A stretch of DNA of 64,000 nt from Mycoplasmopsis gallinacea (GCF_012220205.1 NZ_CP047225.1:806001-870000), one strand, 5' to 3'. Shown: positions 11,176 to 22,922, counted from the first letter of the stretch. Notes: generated by a model not told the origin, from the sequence alone. Translations and numbers: made by a program.

Positions 11176-13605
11176 ATGAATAAAAAAAGAGATTATTATT
11201 ACGAAAAACTAGAGAAAATGCAATTTTTAGCAAAAAATCCATATTATGCAGATCGATTTAGTTTTCAAAACGCATCACAAGTGAAAATCAATCATAAACT
11301 TGCAGCTAATTCTGAGTTTTTAAACAAAGTTCACATTTCACCATTTGCTGGTTTATTAAATGATCCAAATGGACTTGCTTTTTACAAAGGGTACTACTAC
11401 ATTTTTTATCAAAATGTACCTCAAATAGCAATGCATAAAACAAAATTATGAAGCTGCTTCCGCACTAAAGATTTTGTTAATTTCGAAAGCTTACCAATTT
11501 TAATCCATCCTTCAATTAAGCAGGATTGAGATGGTGTTTTTAGCGGCGGAGCTATCGTTGAAGATGGTAAATTAATTGCTTATTACACAGGAAATACAAA
11601 AAAATGATTAAACGAAAAAGATTATATTCGTGGAAGCGCAACAATAATGTGTGAATTTGATGAAGAAAGCTTATCATTTAAACCAAAAGAGGTTCTTTTT
11701 GAAGTAGATAAAGAGGTGTACACTGGAGAATTTAGAGATCCGTTTCCAGTTAAAATTGATAATAAATATTACCTTTTCCATGGAGCTCAAGATAAAGGAA
11801 CTAAAAAAGGTGTTATTTCAATTTATCAATCAGAGCACTATTTTAAAGATTTTAAACTTTTAGGCACTTTAAAAATTAACAATTTTGAAACTCCAGATGC
11901 ATATATGTATGAATGTCCAATTTTCTTTAAGTTAGGAAATTATGATGTTTTAAGTTTTTCAACCCAAGGTCAAAAATACTTTGGTGGAAATGAAAAAAAT
12001 GATCATGTTTTATTTTTAATAGGTAAAATGGACTTTGAAAATTGTGTTTTTGAAACTATCAAAGTGCAACATTCAGATTTAGGGTTTGATTTTTATGCTT
12101 GCCAAATTTTTAATAATCAGCCAAGCGAGGAAGTTATTTACCTTGGTTGAGCAGCAAAACCACAAGATTTTGAAATAGCTACTTTTGATGATGGATATGC
12201 TCATCATCTTAATTTCCCTAGAAAATTAGCATTAAAAAATGGTCATATTTATCAAACTCCCTACTTTTTAGATGTTTTAAAGAGCGGAATTAAAATAAAG
12301 TTAAGCGATACTTTCATCCTTGAAAATAAGGCTTATTTGATCAATTTCAGTGATATTCAAGGTGATTTTAATTTCGAAATTTCTAACCAAAATGGTGATA
12401 ATTGATCAATTAAATATCAAAATAACACTTTAATTTGTAATCGTTCAAATATGAGCTTTTTACAATCAGTAGATACAGGTTTAATTTATCAAAGAAATGT
12501 AGAAAAAATCAGTAAGTTAGAAATTATTTTAGATACTTCATTTATCGAAATTTTCATTAATGACGGAGAGCAAGTATTTAGCTCTAAATATTTTATTACA
12601 GGAGAAAAAATGATTAATACAAACCTTAAAGGTGAAATTGAAGAATTAAAATCATATAATTTTGAGCAATTGAGAGATAAAACTATTTTACTTCCTGGTG
12701 AAGCTTTAATTGATCGTTATCAAATTGAAAATAAAGTAGTTGATAAAGTGGGTGGAGCCCCATTAAATGTATGTGGAGCTATTGGTTTATTAAACAAAAA
12801 CACCTATTTTTTAGGAGCAATTGGTAATGATGATGAAGGGAAAATGATCGAAAGTTTCTTTAGCAGTAACAATTTAAATAAGAATTATTTAGAAGTTTTA
12901 CCTAGCTATAAAACAACAATTGCTAATGTAATTCTTGATGCTAGTGGAGAACGTAATTTTAGTTTCTTAAGAGGTGCTGATAAAGAATTTAAATTAGATA
13001 AAGCTCCAAGTTTTGACTCTTTAGTTCTTTCATCAGCTACAGCCTTTTTAGGTGGAAATTTACTTGATACTTATCATATGCTCACAGATAAAGCGGTTAA
13101 TGAAAATAAAATCATTTTCTTTGACCCTAATTATCGTGATGCTCTTTATAGTCAAAATCTAGAAGATTTTGTGTCTAAAGCAAAATACTTTATTGAAAAA
13201 GCTAATGTAATTAAATTATCAGATCAAGAATTAAAGCTCATTTTTGATCTTGAAGTTGAGAAAATTAATGAATTAAAGTACCAAAACAAAATCTTCTTAA
13301 TTACACTTGGAAAAGAAGGAACCTTAGTATTTTTAAATGGTCAAACTCATGTTATTCCAAGTGTTGATGCTAAAGTAGTTGATACAACCGGTGCTGGTGA
13401 TTCATTTTTTGGATATTTCATTGCTCAGTTCATTGAACACGATTTTGACTTTGCAAACTTACAAATCAAAGACTTTGAGCACATTATTTTCAAAGCAAAC
13501 ATCTGTGCTTCATTTGTCATTCAAAAGCATGGAGCAATTGAATCACTTCCAAGTGTAAAAGATATTGAAATGAAGTTTAATGATGAATATTTTAAGAAAC
13601 AATAA
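11176..13605 (+). CDS. Fused sucrose-6-phosphate hydrolase (GH32) and fructokinase (PfkB)
   Basis: One uninterrupted frame of 809 residues, checked codon by codon between 12121 and 12660; only TGA (Trp) occurs. Residues 1-478 are a GH32 beta-fructofuranosidase: nucleophile motif NDPNG (62-66), RDP (187-189), acid/base EC motif (Glu246), and the typical C-terminal FIEIFINDGEQVFSS end. Residues about 500-809 are a PfkB-family fructokinase: LLPGEALIDRY, GGAPLNVCGAIG, and catalytic DTTGAGDSF with Asp742. Together they would convert sucrose-6-phosphate to glucose-6-phosphate and fructose-6-phosphate. These are normally separate scrB and scrK genes. At 12600-12612 AGGAG stands 5 bases before an in-frame ATG (residue 479), exactly at the domain border, so free fructokinase may also be made. 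Confidence 0.9.
12600..12612 (+). promoter_or_regulatory. Internal Shine-Dalgarno and start for fructokinase part
   Basis: AGGAG, a 5-base spacer and ATG, in the reading frame of the fusion and precisely between the GH32 and PfkB domains. It looks like the original start of a separate fructokinase gene. Confidence 0.6.
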
Positions 13606-13807
13606 ATTTAAATTCTTTATCTTAGGTTTATTCCTAATAGGTCTTATTTTAGGGTTTATTCTTTGTGCGGTAATCACTCAAACAAACCCTACACTTAATT
13701 TTCCTTGATATGGATGAATTATTATCCCACTTTGCACTAGCCTTTTAGTATCGATGCTAATTTACGGGGTTTTCAATATTTTTGGAGTTTTCAAAAGAAT
13801 GAAATAA
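13583..13807 (+). CDS. Small membrane protein, two transmembrane segments
   Basis: A 74-residue protein whose ATG overlaps the end of the hydrolase-kinase gene by 23 bases in another frame. It has a short basic start (MNILRNNKFKF), a hydrophobic helix (about residues 11-32), a polar turn with NPTLNFPWYGW, a second helix (about 45-68) and a basic end. It ends right at a strong terminator, so it belongs to the sucrose operon. I do not recognise the family. A helper of the sugar permease is possible but not shown. Confidence 0.65.
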
Positions 13808-13834
13808 AAGCAGGAACTACCCCTGCTTTTATTT
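13806..13834 (+). terminator. Terminator of the sucrose hydrolase-kinase operon
   Basis: Perfect 9-bp stem AAAAGCAGG / CCTGCTTTT with a 7-base loop, followed by TATTTTT. The stop codon of the small membrane protein lies at its base. The next 112 bases to 13946 hold nothing I can identify. Confidence 0.88.
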
Positions 13835-13946
13835 TTGTTGTAAGTTTCACTAAAATACAAATTGTTTCCAAGATAAAATGAAAAAATCTTGATTTACTAA
13901 TTTTTTCTATTACAAGCAAACAAATTGTGTTGTCTAATTGTTTTTA

Positions 13947-14576
13947 TTATCTTTGGTATTCATAAGTTTTGTTTCTTTTCAATTTAATGGTGTTATCATC
14001 AATAACTTCTTTAAAATAACTATCATCTAATTCCTCGTAATATTTTAATAATGCTCTACGATAAGGCTTACATACATCTAGATCTAAATTGAAAATTTTA
14101 CCCATTTTTAATAATTCTTTTTGAATTAACATTGTAGCTGTTCTTTTATTTCCGTCGTTAAAAAATTGTTCTCTTGCAATTAAAAGTGGTAAAGAATAAA
14201 TATCTTTTATATTTTCTATGTTATCCTCTAACAATTCATAATATTGATTTTTAATAAGAAGTGGCGGTTTATATTTAGAACCAGTTACGTTAACATTAAT
14301 ATTTCTAAAATTACCATAATTAAAATCCAAATCTTTCATTAATATTTTATGTAATTGCAAAATATATGCTGGTGTAATATCTAAATCATAGGTTTCAAAG
14401 ATAAATTTTCAAGCGTTTTTTATATTTGTTGCAATGATAAACTTTTCATCATTTTGGCTTAAAAAATCACTATTTAAAATATTTTCAGTTTCTAGCTTTG
14501 TAATCAATAGGTTTTCGAAATAGACTTGACCTTGTAAAATATTTACAAGCTGTTTTGAATAATCTTTATATCTCAT
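13947..14576 (-). CDS. Fic-fold protein with degenerate active site
   Basis: A 209-residue protein. The flap region GNFRNINVNVTGSKYKPP (about 88-105) and the core motif QFFNDGNKRTA (137-147) are those of Fic proteins, which transfer AMP or other nucleotide parts onto target proteins using the motif HxFx(D/E)GN(G/K)R. Here the catalytic His is Gln137; Phe139, Asp141, Gly142, Asn143, Lys144 and Arg145 are kept. It may therefore be inactive as an AMPylase, or use another chemistry (inference). The start at 14576 is in-frame with one TGA Trp codon and overlaps the 3' end of the upstream gene by 11 bases. The pair looks like a toxin-antitoxin style operon. Confidence 0.8.
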
Positions 14577-14943
14577 AATTATTTTCCTTTAATCTTTTTA
14601 ATTCATCGATGATTTTATTATAAGTATCATTAAAAAGATTAGTATTCAAAATTCTATCGGCATTATAAAGTGCAATTTGTTTTGTAGGTTGTAAATCAAA
14701 CACCAATTTTAATATTGCTTTTAAACCTCAATTAATTAAACATCCGTTATATCATTTTTCTTCTGTTGTTCTAGTATTTAATTCAATGCTTTCTCCAAAA
14801 CGAATTGAATCCACCTCGATTAAACCAAAGTTTTGGTTAAAATTTTCAACTCATCAATCATTAATTAAATCAATAATTTTATTAATATCACTAGCAAATT
14901 TCGTTTCAATGTGCCTTGATATGTTAGAACTAAATAATTTCAT
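14566..14943 (-). CDS. Small protein coupled to the Fic-fold gene (possible antitoxin-like partner)
   Basis: A 125-residue soluble protein found by reading through TGA Trp codons, including two adjacent ones (DWW, residues 29-31). It has a helical N-terminal part, a central FGLIEVDSIRFGESIELNTR beta-rich part and a charged helical C-terminus (IIDELKRLKENNYEI). I recognise no family and do not see a convincing FicA inhibitory motif. It comes first in the pair, has an AAAGGGAT ribosome binding site, and its stop overlaps the Fic start by 11 bases. That order (small partner first, overlapping Fic second) is typical for Fic toxin-antitoxin pairs; the role is inference from layout. Confidence 0.65.
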
Positions 14944-15025
14944 ATAAACCATCCCTTTATTAATTTATTAAAAATCATATCATAATTTTGATAAGATGTT
15001 TGATTAGATAATTTTTATTAAAACA

Positions 15026-15049
15026 AAAAGCAGGGACATTCCTGCTTTT
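15026..15049 (-). terminator. Terminator of the ABC exporter operon
   Basis: Stem AAAAGCAGG / CCTGCTTTT with loop GACATT, then T-rich on the minus strand, one base after the exporter stop. The stem is identical to that at 13806-13830. Confidence 0.85.
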
Positions 15050-15050
15050 C

Positions 15051-16919
15051 TTATTTAAATTGAGCGCTGTAAAGCGATTCGTAAAATCCTTTTTGAGCAA
15101 GAAGTTCTTCATGAGTTCCTTCTTCAATAATTTTTCCAGCATCAATAACCAAAATTTTATCAGCATTTTTAATGGTGCTAAGACGGTGAGCGATAATAAA
15201 TGAAGTTCGATTTTTCATAAGCTCTAGCATTGCTTTTTGAATAATAATTTCAGTTTGAGAGTCAATGTTTGAAGTAGCTTCATCTAAAATTACAATATTT
15301 CGGTTCGAAAGCACCGCTCTAGTAATTGCAATAAGCTGTCTTTGACCTTGAGAGATGTTATTTCCATTATTTTCAATCACTGTATCATATCCATTTTCCA
15401 TAGTTTCGATAAAGTGGTGTGCATTAGTTAATTTAGCTGCAGCAATCATTTGTTCATCGGAAATATTTGGATTAGCAATTTTGAGGTTATAACGAATAGT
15501 TTCATTAAATAAGAATGAATCTTGCAATATAACAGTCATATTATCTCTTAGGTTTTCAGTTTTAATTTCGTTAAGTTCATAACCATCAATTAAAATGCTT
15601 CCTTTGTTATAATCATACATTTTGCTTAAAAGGTTAATGATTGTGGTTTTTCCAGCCCCTGTTGGTCCAACAATAGCAATTGTTTGACCTTGTTTGACTT
15701 TGAAACTAGCATCATTTAATTGTCAATTTTCAAGATTTTCATTATATTTGAAAAAGACATTTTTGAAGATAATTTCACCTTCAACTTCTCTATCTAAGGT
15801 GTATTTTTCTTTGCTTAAATCAGGCTCTTTTAATTCAGTTAACCGATGCACTCTTTTTGATGAAGCAATTCCAACTTGAACATTAAAAGCTAAGCTTAAA
15901 AGGTTTTGGAATGGCCCCATAAAGTTTCAATTAAGTGAAACGTAAGTAATAATAAGTGAAGGAGTAGCAATTCCACTTTCTGAAGACCCAAAAAATGGAA
16001 GCCCTCACATTGACACTTTATTAATGTAGAAAATAGCTGCAATTCCTGAAATAATTAAGATAATAAGGTTTGAAATTAAGTTATATCAGGTTTCAAAGCT
16101 ACGCGCAATAGTATCACCTTTAAATGCAATTTGACGAATTGTTTTAGTAATTTTTTTAAGGTTGCTAAAAACAAATTTTTGTTGATTAAATGAATTAGTA
16201 ACCATTGTATTATTAAGTGATTCTTCGACAAAAGCATTAAGCAAACCAAAGGTATTTTGAGTTTGAGTAAAGTATTTCTGTGCTTTTTGAATAATTAAAA
16301 ACACCGAAAAGAATAAAACTAATGTTAATGGAATAACTATTAATGAAAGTTTAAATGAAATAAGGCAAAGGAAAATACCTGAAAAAACAATGTTAAAGCA
16401 ACTACTAAAAATTTGACTAGTGATTTGAAAAAGTGAGTTACCAACGTTATTAACGTCATTAATTAATGACGAAATTAAATCACCAGCTTTTTGTGAATCA
16501 TAGTATTTAATAGGCATTTTATAAAGTTTATGCATGATTTTTAAACGTAAGTTAGTTGCTGCAATAAATGAAGCTTTAACATAAAAAAGAGCTTCTAAAT
16601 ATTTAAAAATACCATATAAAATAAACATTAAAGCAAGGCAAGAAAGGAAAATAAGGAACTGAGTTCATTGAAAAATTGGCACTGCACCATTTATATATGG
16701 TTCAAAATAAAGATGCAAAATTTGTCCAATTAAAATACTTCCTGAAGTGTACGCAAGTGAGTTTAAAATTGCAAAAAGTAGACCTAAATAGTAATATTTC
16801 TTACTTTCTTTTAAATATGATCAAAGAACTTTAAACACCTTAAAAGAAGAAAGGTTATTACTTTTAGAGCTAGAATGAGATACTTCTTGTCTAACTTTTT
16901 CTAAAGTTAATTTTTCCAT
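15051..16919 (-). CDS. ABC exporter, fused permease-ATPase, subunit 2 (canonical Walker B and H-loop)
   Basis: A 622-residue half transporter: six-helix membrane domain (about residues 30-330), then an ATPase domain with Walker A TGAGKTT, Walker B with catalytic Glu (IVILDEATS) and H-loop His (IIAHRLSTI). Its signature motif is degenerate: ISQGQ in place of LSGGQ. The gene follows its partner (stop at 16930) after 10 bases, with an AAAGGAGAAAA ribosome binding site. The two subunits carry complementary defects, which is typical of heterodimeric exporters such as LmrCD or TM287/288. Substrate unknown; drugs, lipids and peptides are all possible. Confidence 0.88.
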
Positions 16920-16929
16920 TTTTCTCCTT

Positions 16930-18738
16930 TTATTGTTCTAATTGATTGTGATAAATTTCTCTATATCACTTGCATTCTTTAGTTAGCTGTTCGTGTTTTC
17001 CTTTTGCGATAATTTCACCTGCATTAATAACTAAAATTTCATCAGAATGCTTAATTGAGTTAATTTTTTGTGAAATTATAATTGTGGTGCAATCATAATA
17101 TTTTTTGATGTTTTCAATTAACTTTTTAGTAGTTAAATTATCTAAAGCACTAGTTGAATCATCTAAAATTAAAATTTTTGGATTTACTAAAAGTGAACGG
17201 GCAATTGAAAGTCTTTGTTTTTGACCGCCAGAAAGGTTTTTCCCTCTTTGATACACTGGATGATCAAGTCCATCATCAAAACGGTAAACAAAATCAATAG
17301 CACAAGCTGCGGTTAAAGCTTTGCTAATTTCTTCTGCAGTTGCGTTCGGCTTAGCAAAAAGTAAATTTGATCTAATTGTACCTGCAAAAAGCTGTGATTC
17401 TTGATAAACAATAGCTAATGATTCGCTTAAATCTTTTGAATTAATTTGATTAAGCTCTTTATTATTGATTAAAATGCTTCCTTCAGTATATTTAAGGTTA
17501 TTAGCAATTAAAGTTCCAATTGTAGTTTTACCACTTCCGGTTGGTCCAATTATTCCTAAAGTTTTTCCTCCATTAACTTTGAAGTTAATGTTTTTCAAAA
17601 TGTATTCAGGTGAATTTTTATAGTATTTAAAGTTAAAATCTTTAAATTCAACCGAAAAGTCTTTAGTTGGTAAAGATTTATCTAAAACAAGCCCATCAGT
17701 TACATTTAAATCATCATAAGGTTTTTCTAAAATCTCAACAATTCTTCCAGCACTAGTTTTAGCTCTAAAAAGAATTCCTAAAAATTGTGAAAGCATTAAA
17801 ATACCAAATGAAATAAGTACTTCATATTCAATAAAGACGTTAATTGTGGCAAAAAATTGTCTTTTATCGCCGCTAATGTCATTTAAATTGTATGCAGCAA
17901 TATAGTAAATAGCCACAATAACAAGGTTGATAATGGCAAAAAAGGCCGGGTTACCAATTGCAAAATAGCTAAAGGTTTTAATTTCGACACTTGATCATCT
18001 TTTGTTTGCTAAATCAAACTTGTGTTTTTGCTTTTGTTCTAAATTGTAAGTTTTAATAAGTTTTGAACCAATGATTGATTCTTCTACTTCTTTAGTAATT
18101 TGGTCTAAGTTTTTTCTATTTTTCTTAATGAGTGGATTTACTAATTTAAAAATAAGTAAAAGCACAAACACAAGAACCGGTACAACTCCAATAGCTGCTC
18201 AAGAAAGATTTACATCAGTCAAAAATGAAAATACCACTCCGACAATGATAAAAAATGGAGCACGAACTAACGAACTTGAAGCACTCATTAAAAAGTCTCA
18301 AAAGATGGCAACATCATCATTAATTCTAGTAATTAAAGTTTCGGTTTTAAGCTCTGCAATATCTTTAATGCTTAATTTTTGGTACTTTTCAAATAAAGTG
18401 TTTCTTAAATGGTTTGAACTAAGCTCGCCAGCATAAGTGGTAATTAGCACACTACCAATTGACGTAATTAATCCAAAGATAATCATTAAAATAACTATAA
18501 TAATTAGTTTGGTAATTGCTTGGGCTTGCGTATTGGAAGGGAATAAATTGACTTTGTTAAATAGCACTATGTAATAAACTTGGCTGACTTCATTTGAGCT
18601 AGGAGCAATTAATGAAAGGAACTGGCTAAGTAAAATTGGTAAAAACATCGTAATTACAACGTTAATTAAAATCAAAATAATACCTATTAAAAATAGAGTT
18701 TTTACTTTTTTTGGCAAGAGTTTAAATACCTTTATCAT
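16930..18738 (-). CDS. ABC exporter, fused permease-ATPase, subunit 1 (degenerate catalytic site)
   Basis: A 602-residue half transporter with the same membrane-plus-ATPase layout as its neighbour. Walker A is GPTGSGKTT and the signature LSGGQ is intact. Walker B ends in DDSTS, where the usual catalytic Glu is Asp, and the H-loop His is replaced by Gln (IIIISQKINSI). Its own nucleotide site is therefore expected to be non-hydrolysing, while its LSGGQ completes the working site of the partner. Start at 18738 is set by a strong RBS, AAAGGAGG, 6 bases upstream. First gene of a two-gene operon; 172 bases of AT-rich sequence separate it from the permease gene to its right. Confidence 0.88.
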
Positions 18739-18910
18739 AACAAACCTCCTTTGGTATTTATTTGATTTATTTTGCTTTTAAATAGCTTAATTAACCTTAT
18801 ATATTAATAATTTTTAAATTATAACACTTTAAAATTAAAGATTCAATAATTCTAAATTTTAGAGTAGAAAGTAAAAAGTTATGCACCTTTTGCACGCAAC
18901 TTAAAGGTAG

Positions 18911-20272
18911 CTACTTGTGAAATTTAGCTATGGCAAATAAAATTCCGCCAATGATTAATGAAGCTAGATATGAAACTAAAACAATAGTATTTTCAATACT
19001 TCAAGAATGACCTACAATCATTGGGAATAGGTAAATAACAATTAAACAAATAAGCAAAATCATCACTAAATAATAGATGATTTTTTCATATCAAGGAATT
19101 GTAATTACTTTATTTTTTTGCTCTAAAATTAAAGCTGTGATGAAAGTGAGCACATATTGAACCAAAAATGAAATAGTTCCTATTTCGATAACTGAAAGGA
19201 AGAAGTTTTTAAGATTTAAAAACTCAGGGAGAGCCCAAAACACTATTAATGAAAAAATAGTAAGTGCAAGCGAGAAATAAATAGCATTACGATATTCACC
19301 ACGTGAATTAGTTTTGATTAAGAATTTAGGCAAATATCCATCTTCTGCAAGCGGAATTAATTGTCTTGAATTAACTAAAACAGTTGAAATCTTTGATGAA
19401 ATTTGATTAAAAATAGTTCCAATTACAAAAATCACAAGTCCAGTAATTGATCAGGTTTTAAGAAAAATATTGCTAAATTGCCCATTTAAAATACTTGAGT
19501 TTACCCCTAAAAGCACTAAGTAAAATATTAAATAAAACCCAACAATAAATCCGAAAGACAAAAATAGTACTTTTTTAATTTTATGAGTTTGCGCATCTTT
19601 AGTCATTGCAGCAATGCTTTCAAAACCACCAAAAGCATACATAAATGAAATCGCTGAGCTTGAAATTAAATAAGCGTATTCACTTTTAGGTTTATCAATT
19701 AACCCACTAAAATTAGTTGAGTAACTTGGATTTTCAAAAGCTAAATAAACCGAAAGCAGAAGGGCTAAAAAGATAATAGTTCATTTAATAATTGCTGAAA
19801 GATAGATAACTTTTGTGCTTAATTTTAGACCAAATGTAGAAATAAACATAAGCAGAATGTAAAATAAAAATGAAATTCCTCTAACAATTGAAATTACCAT
19901 TTGATTATCAGTAACTACTGAAATTGCTGTAGCTAAAAATAATGGTCCAGCTGCTGAAAAAATTGGTCCTTGCATAAATTGACTTCAACCAACTCAAAAA
20001 GCAAATAATTTCTTAGCTTTAGAATCCCCTATTTTTTTAGCATAGTAATATGATCCGCCATATTCTTCGCTATACACCGCTGCTAATCTTGAAAAAACTA
20101 GAACAATTCCTAAGGTAATAAATGAAGTTAATAAAATAGTTATTAAACCTAGAGCTTTTAAATTTGTAATGGTTAAAATGGTGCTAACAAAACCAAATCC
20201 AACTATAAAGTTAATTGTGAAGAAAATGAAGTTTTTCTCACTGAAAGCTCTTGTGCTTGATTGTGTGTTCAT
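18911..20272 (-). CDS. APC-family amino acid permease
   Basis: A 453-residue integral membrane protein, read through TGA Trp codons at 19448, 19778 and 19991, with about 12 hydrophobic segments. The start FTINFIVGFGF matches the unwound first helix (GxG) of APC transporters. YAFGGFESIAAM matches the sixth-helix motif (FxGFE) of that family, and SRLAAVYSEEYGGSYYYAKK is its characteristic first loop. It would import an amino acid with a proton or by exchange. Substrate is not predictable. It stands alone, with its own promoter region (20273-20460) and the oppositely oriented pot operon beyond. No clear terminator seen after its TAG stop. Confidence 0.87.
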
Positions 20273-20534
20273 GAATATAATTTTAATGCAAAAAGTTCAA
20301 AAAAGAAATGAAAAGCAAGCTTTTTTGTTATTTTTGGTTTTATACACTTTTTTCACCTAACTATCATAAAACCTAATTTTTATAAAAGGTAATGCCTAAA
20401 TTAGATGTAAAAAAATTGTTTCTAAAACTTTTAATTTTAATTAGGAAAATATAAATAATTTAAGCGTGCTTTTAGTAGCAAAATTGTTAGATAAAATCAT
20501 TATTGATTTTTTACATTTTGGTAAAATTCAATCT

Positions 20535-20681
20535 ATGAAAAATAGGGTAAGACGTAATATTCATTTAGCAATTAAATGGATATTGATTAATTTTTGCGAT
20601 ATTCACTATCCTGCGCTCGAAAAGTTTGTAGAAGAATATTGCGAAAATATCTATGATTGTGCCTCCCAGTTGAATAATTAA
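20535..20681 (+). CDS. Possible 48-residue leader protein before potA
   Basis: An ATG at 20535 opens a 48-residue frame (basic start [10 protein letters not shown], three Cys, acidic centre [13 protein letters not shown]) that ends 32 bases before potA. No good RBS is seen before it. It could be a short unknown protein or part of the 5' leader of the polyamine operon. A GTG at 20466 in the same frame is a longer alternative. I do not recognise it. Confidence 0.35.
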   Translation: MKNRVRRNIHLAIKWILINFCDIHYPALEKFVEEYCENIYDCASQLNN

Positions 20682-20713
20682 TTATTCAATTTAAAATAAA
20701 GGAGGAAAATAAT

Positions 20714-22105
20714 ATGCAAAGTGTTAAGACAAACACAAAAAAGAATAATTATGTTATTGAATTAGTTGAAGTTACCAAAGAATTTGGTAATAAGACTGTT
20801 TTAGACGAAGTTAATTTAAACATTAATCGTGGAGAGTTTGTAACTCTTCTTGGACCTAGTGGCAGTGGTAAAACTACTATCTTAAGATTACTTGGTGGTT
20901 TTGAATGAGCTACCCGTGGTGAAATTAAATTTAATGGACTTGACATTAAAGATCTTGCTCCATACAAAAGAAACGTTTCTACAATTTTTCAAGATTATGC
21001 ACTTTTCCCGCACTTAAATGTTGAAGGAAACATTATGTATGGACTTAAATTAAAAAGAGTTCCAAAAGATAAAGACAAAATTAGTCAAAAAACAATCGAT
21101 AGATACCAAAAGAAACTTGTACAATGAGAAGCTAAAGCAGCTGCTAAAATTGCTAAATTACAAGAAAAACAAGACCAATATGAAAAAGAGCTTGAAGCCT
21201 TAAATGAAGAGACAAAAGAATACAAAAAACGTCTTACTTGACTTGATGATTCAGATTTTGAATATTCATATTGGGAAAATTATGTAAGCGAAAAATCAAA
21301 AGCTTTTGAAAACCGTCACTTTAAACGTAAATTAACTAGTGAAGAAACACAAGAAGCTATTAATAAAATCATTGAAATTGTTGGTCTTAAAGGAAATGAA
21401 AAAAGAAGCATCAATGAACTTTCAGGAGGAATGAAGCAACGTGTTGCTCTTGCTCGTAGTTTAGTTATTGAGCCTGAAATTTTACTTTTAGATGAGCCAC
21501 TTAGTGCTCTTGATGCTAAAATCCGTAAAAAAATGCAAATTCTTCTTAGAAGCGTGCAACAAGAACTTGGTCTTACATTTATTTTTGTTACTCACGACCA
21601 AAATGAAGCTTTAGAACTTTCAGATCGCATCGCTGTTATGCGTGATGGAAAAATCGAGCAATATGATACACCTAAAAATATTTATGATTTCCCAGTTAAT
21701 ATTTGAGTTGCTAAATTCATTGGTGATTCAAACATTTTTGACGCTAAATTCTTAGAAAATGGGAATGTAAAACTTCTTGGTAAAGAATTTAAAACAGTTC
21801 ATGAAGGTGATGAATTTGCAAAAGGTCAAATTCTTGATGCATTAATTAGACCTGAAGATATTGATATTATTGCAGAACCTAAATCAACCGAAGGAAAAAT
21901 TAAAGGTACAGTTTCAGATATTTCATATCGTGGAAGTTACTACTATATTAAAGTAGATATTTCTGAAACTCAATCAATTTTTGTAGAAACTGCGAAAAAA
22001 TTTGAAGAAGGCGAAACTGTATATTTAAGCTGAACAATCGATTCAATTCATTTAATGAAAAAAGACGCTAAGTGAGATTATTCTAACGATGCTTTCCAAA
22101 ATTAA
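20714..22105 (+). CDS. potA: Spermidine/putrescine ABC transporter ATPase PotA
   Basis: A 463-residue ATPase. Walker [11 protein letters not shown]-loop [13 protein letters not shown], signature LSGGMKQR, Walker [14 protein letters not shown]-loop FVTHD, then a C-terminal TOBE-like regulatory domain. An insertion of about 100 mostly charged, coiled-coil-like residues ([17 protein letters not shown]) sits between the Q-loop and signature, as in other mycoplasma PotA proteins. It powers polyamine import through PotB/PotC. RBS AAAGGAGG lies 8 bases before the start. It overlaps potB by 17 bases, so the operon is coupled. Confidence 0.93.
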
Positions 22106-22922
22106 ACAATTAAACTTTAATCGTCGTTTAGCTTTAGCCATTCCTTATTTTTTAATCGCAATTCTTTTAATTGTTTTACCAATTATTTTAATTTTCACTA
22201 ACGCTGTTGTTGGACATGAAGAAGGATTTGACAACTGAATTTTAGTAAAAGAATCAAACACTTGAAACATCATTGGACGGAGCTTAAAAATTGGGGTTAT
22301 CTCTTCATTTTTATGTCTTATTATTGCTCTTCCATACTCATATTTTATTTCAACATCTAAATCTAAAATTTTCCGGATTTATGCACTGAGTTTAATTATT
22401 AGTCCAATGGCAATTTTCACTATTGCGAAAATTTATGCTATTAAAGGATTATTTTTAGCTATGGTAGCTGACCCTAAATCATTAAATGCTGAATGATTTA
22501 TTATTTTAGGGCTTACTTTCTTAAATATTCCACTTATGGTTATGCCGCTTTATACAGTCTTTAAGGATATGCCTAAAAACATTGTTGAAGCTAGTTATGA
22601 CCTTGGGTATAACTCATTCCAAACAATGTACAAAGTTATCATTCCATATGCAACTAAAGCAATTTTAAGTGGTATTGGTATGATTTTCCTAGCTAGTGCT
22701 ACCACCTTTGTTATTAGTAAAAAATTACTTCCAGATGGATCACAAAAACAATTAATCGGGGACTTAATTAACTCAAAAATTAATCCAGGTAACAAATTTG
22801 ACTTAAGCTCAGGTAGTGCTTTAGTTGTTGTTGTTAGTGCTATTTTCATTGGAATTTACTCACTTACATTAATTGCTCCAAAAGTAATTTTCTTCTTCAA
22901 GAAAGGAGCGCACTATGAGTAA
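22089..22922 (+). CDS. potB: Spermidine/putrescine ABC transporter permease PotB
   Basis: A 277-residue permease with six hydrophobic segments. The coupling-loop motif EASYDLGYNSFQTMYKVIIPY (about 160-180) is the EAA motif that docks on PotA. The ATG lies within the end of potA, and its stop overlaps the potC start by 8 bases. Trp codons are TGA. Confidence 0.92.

Noticed and set aside
12451-13605. Separate 384-residue fructokinase starting at 12451
   Set aside because: The first 53 residues are the C-terminal beta-sandwich end of the GH32 domain; the frame continues upstream without a stop to 11176. The likely internal start is 12610.
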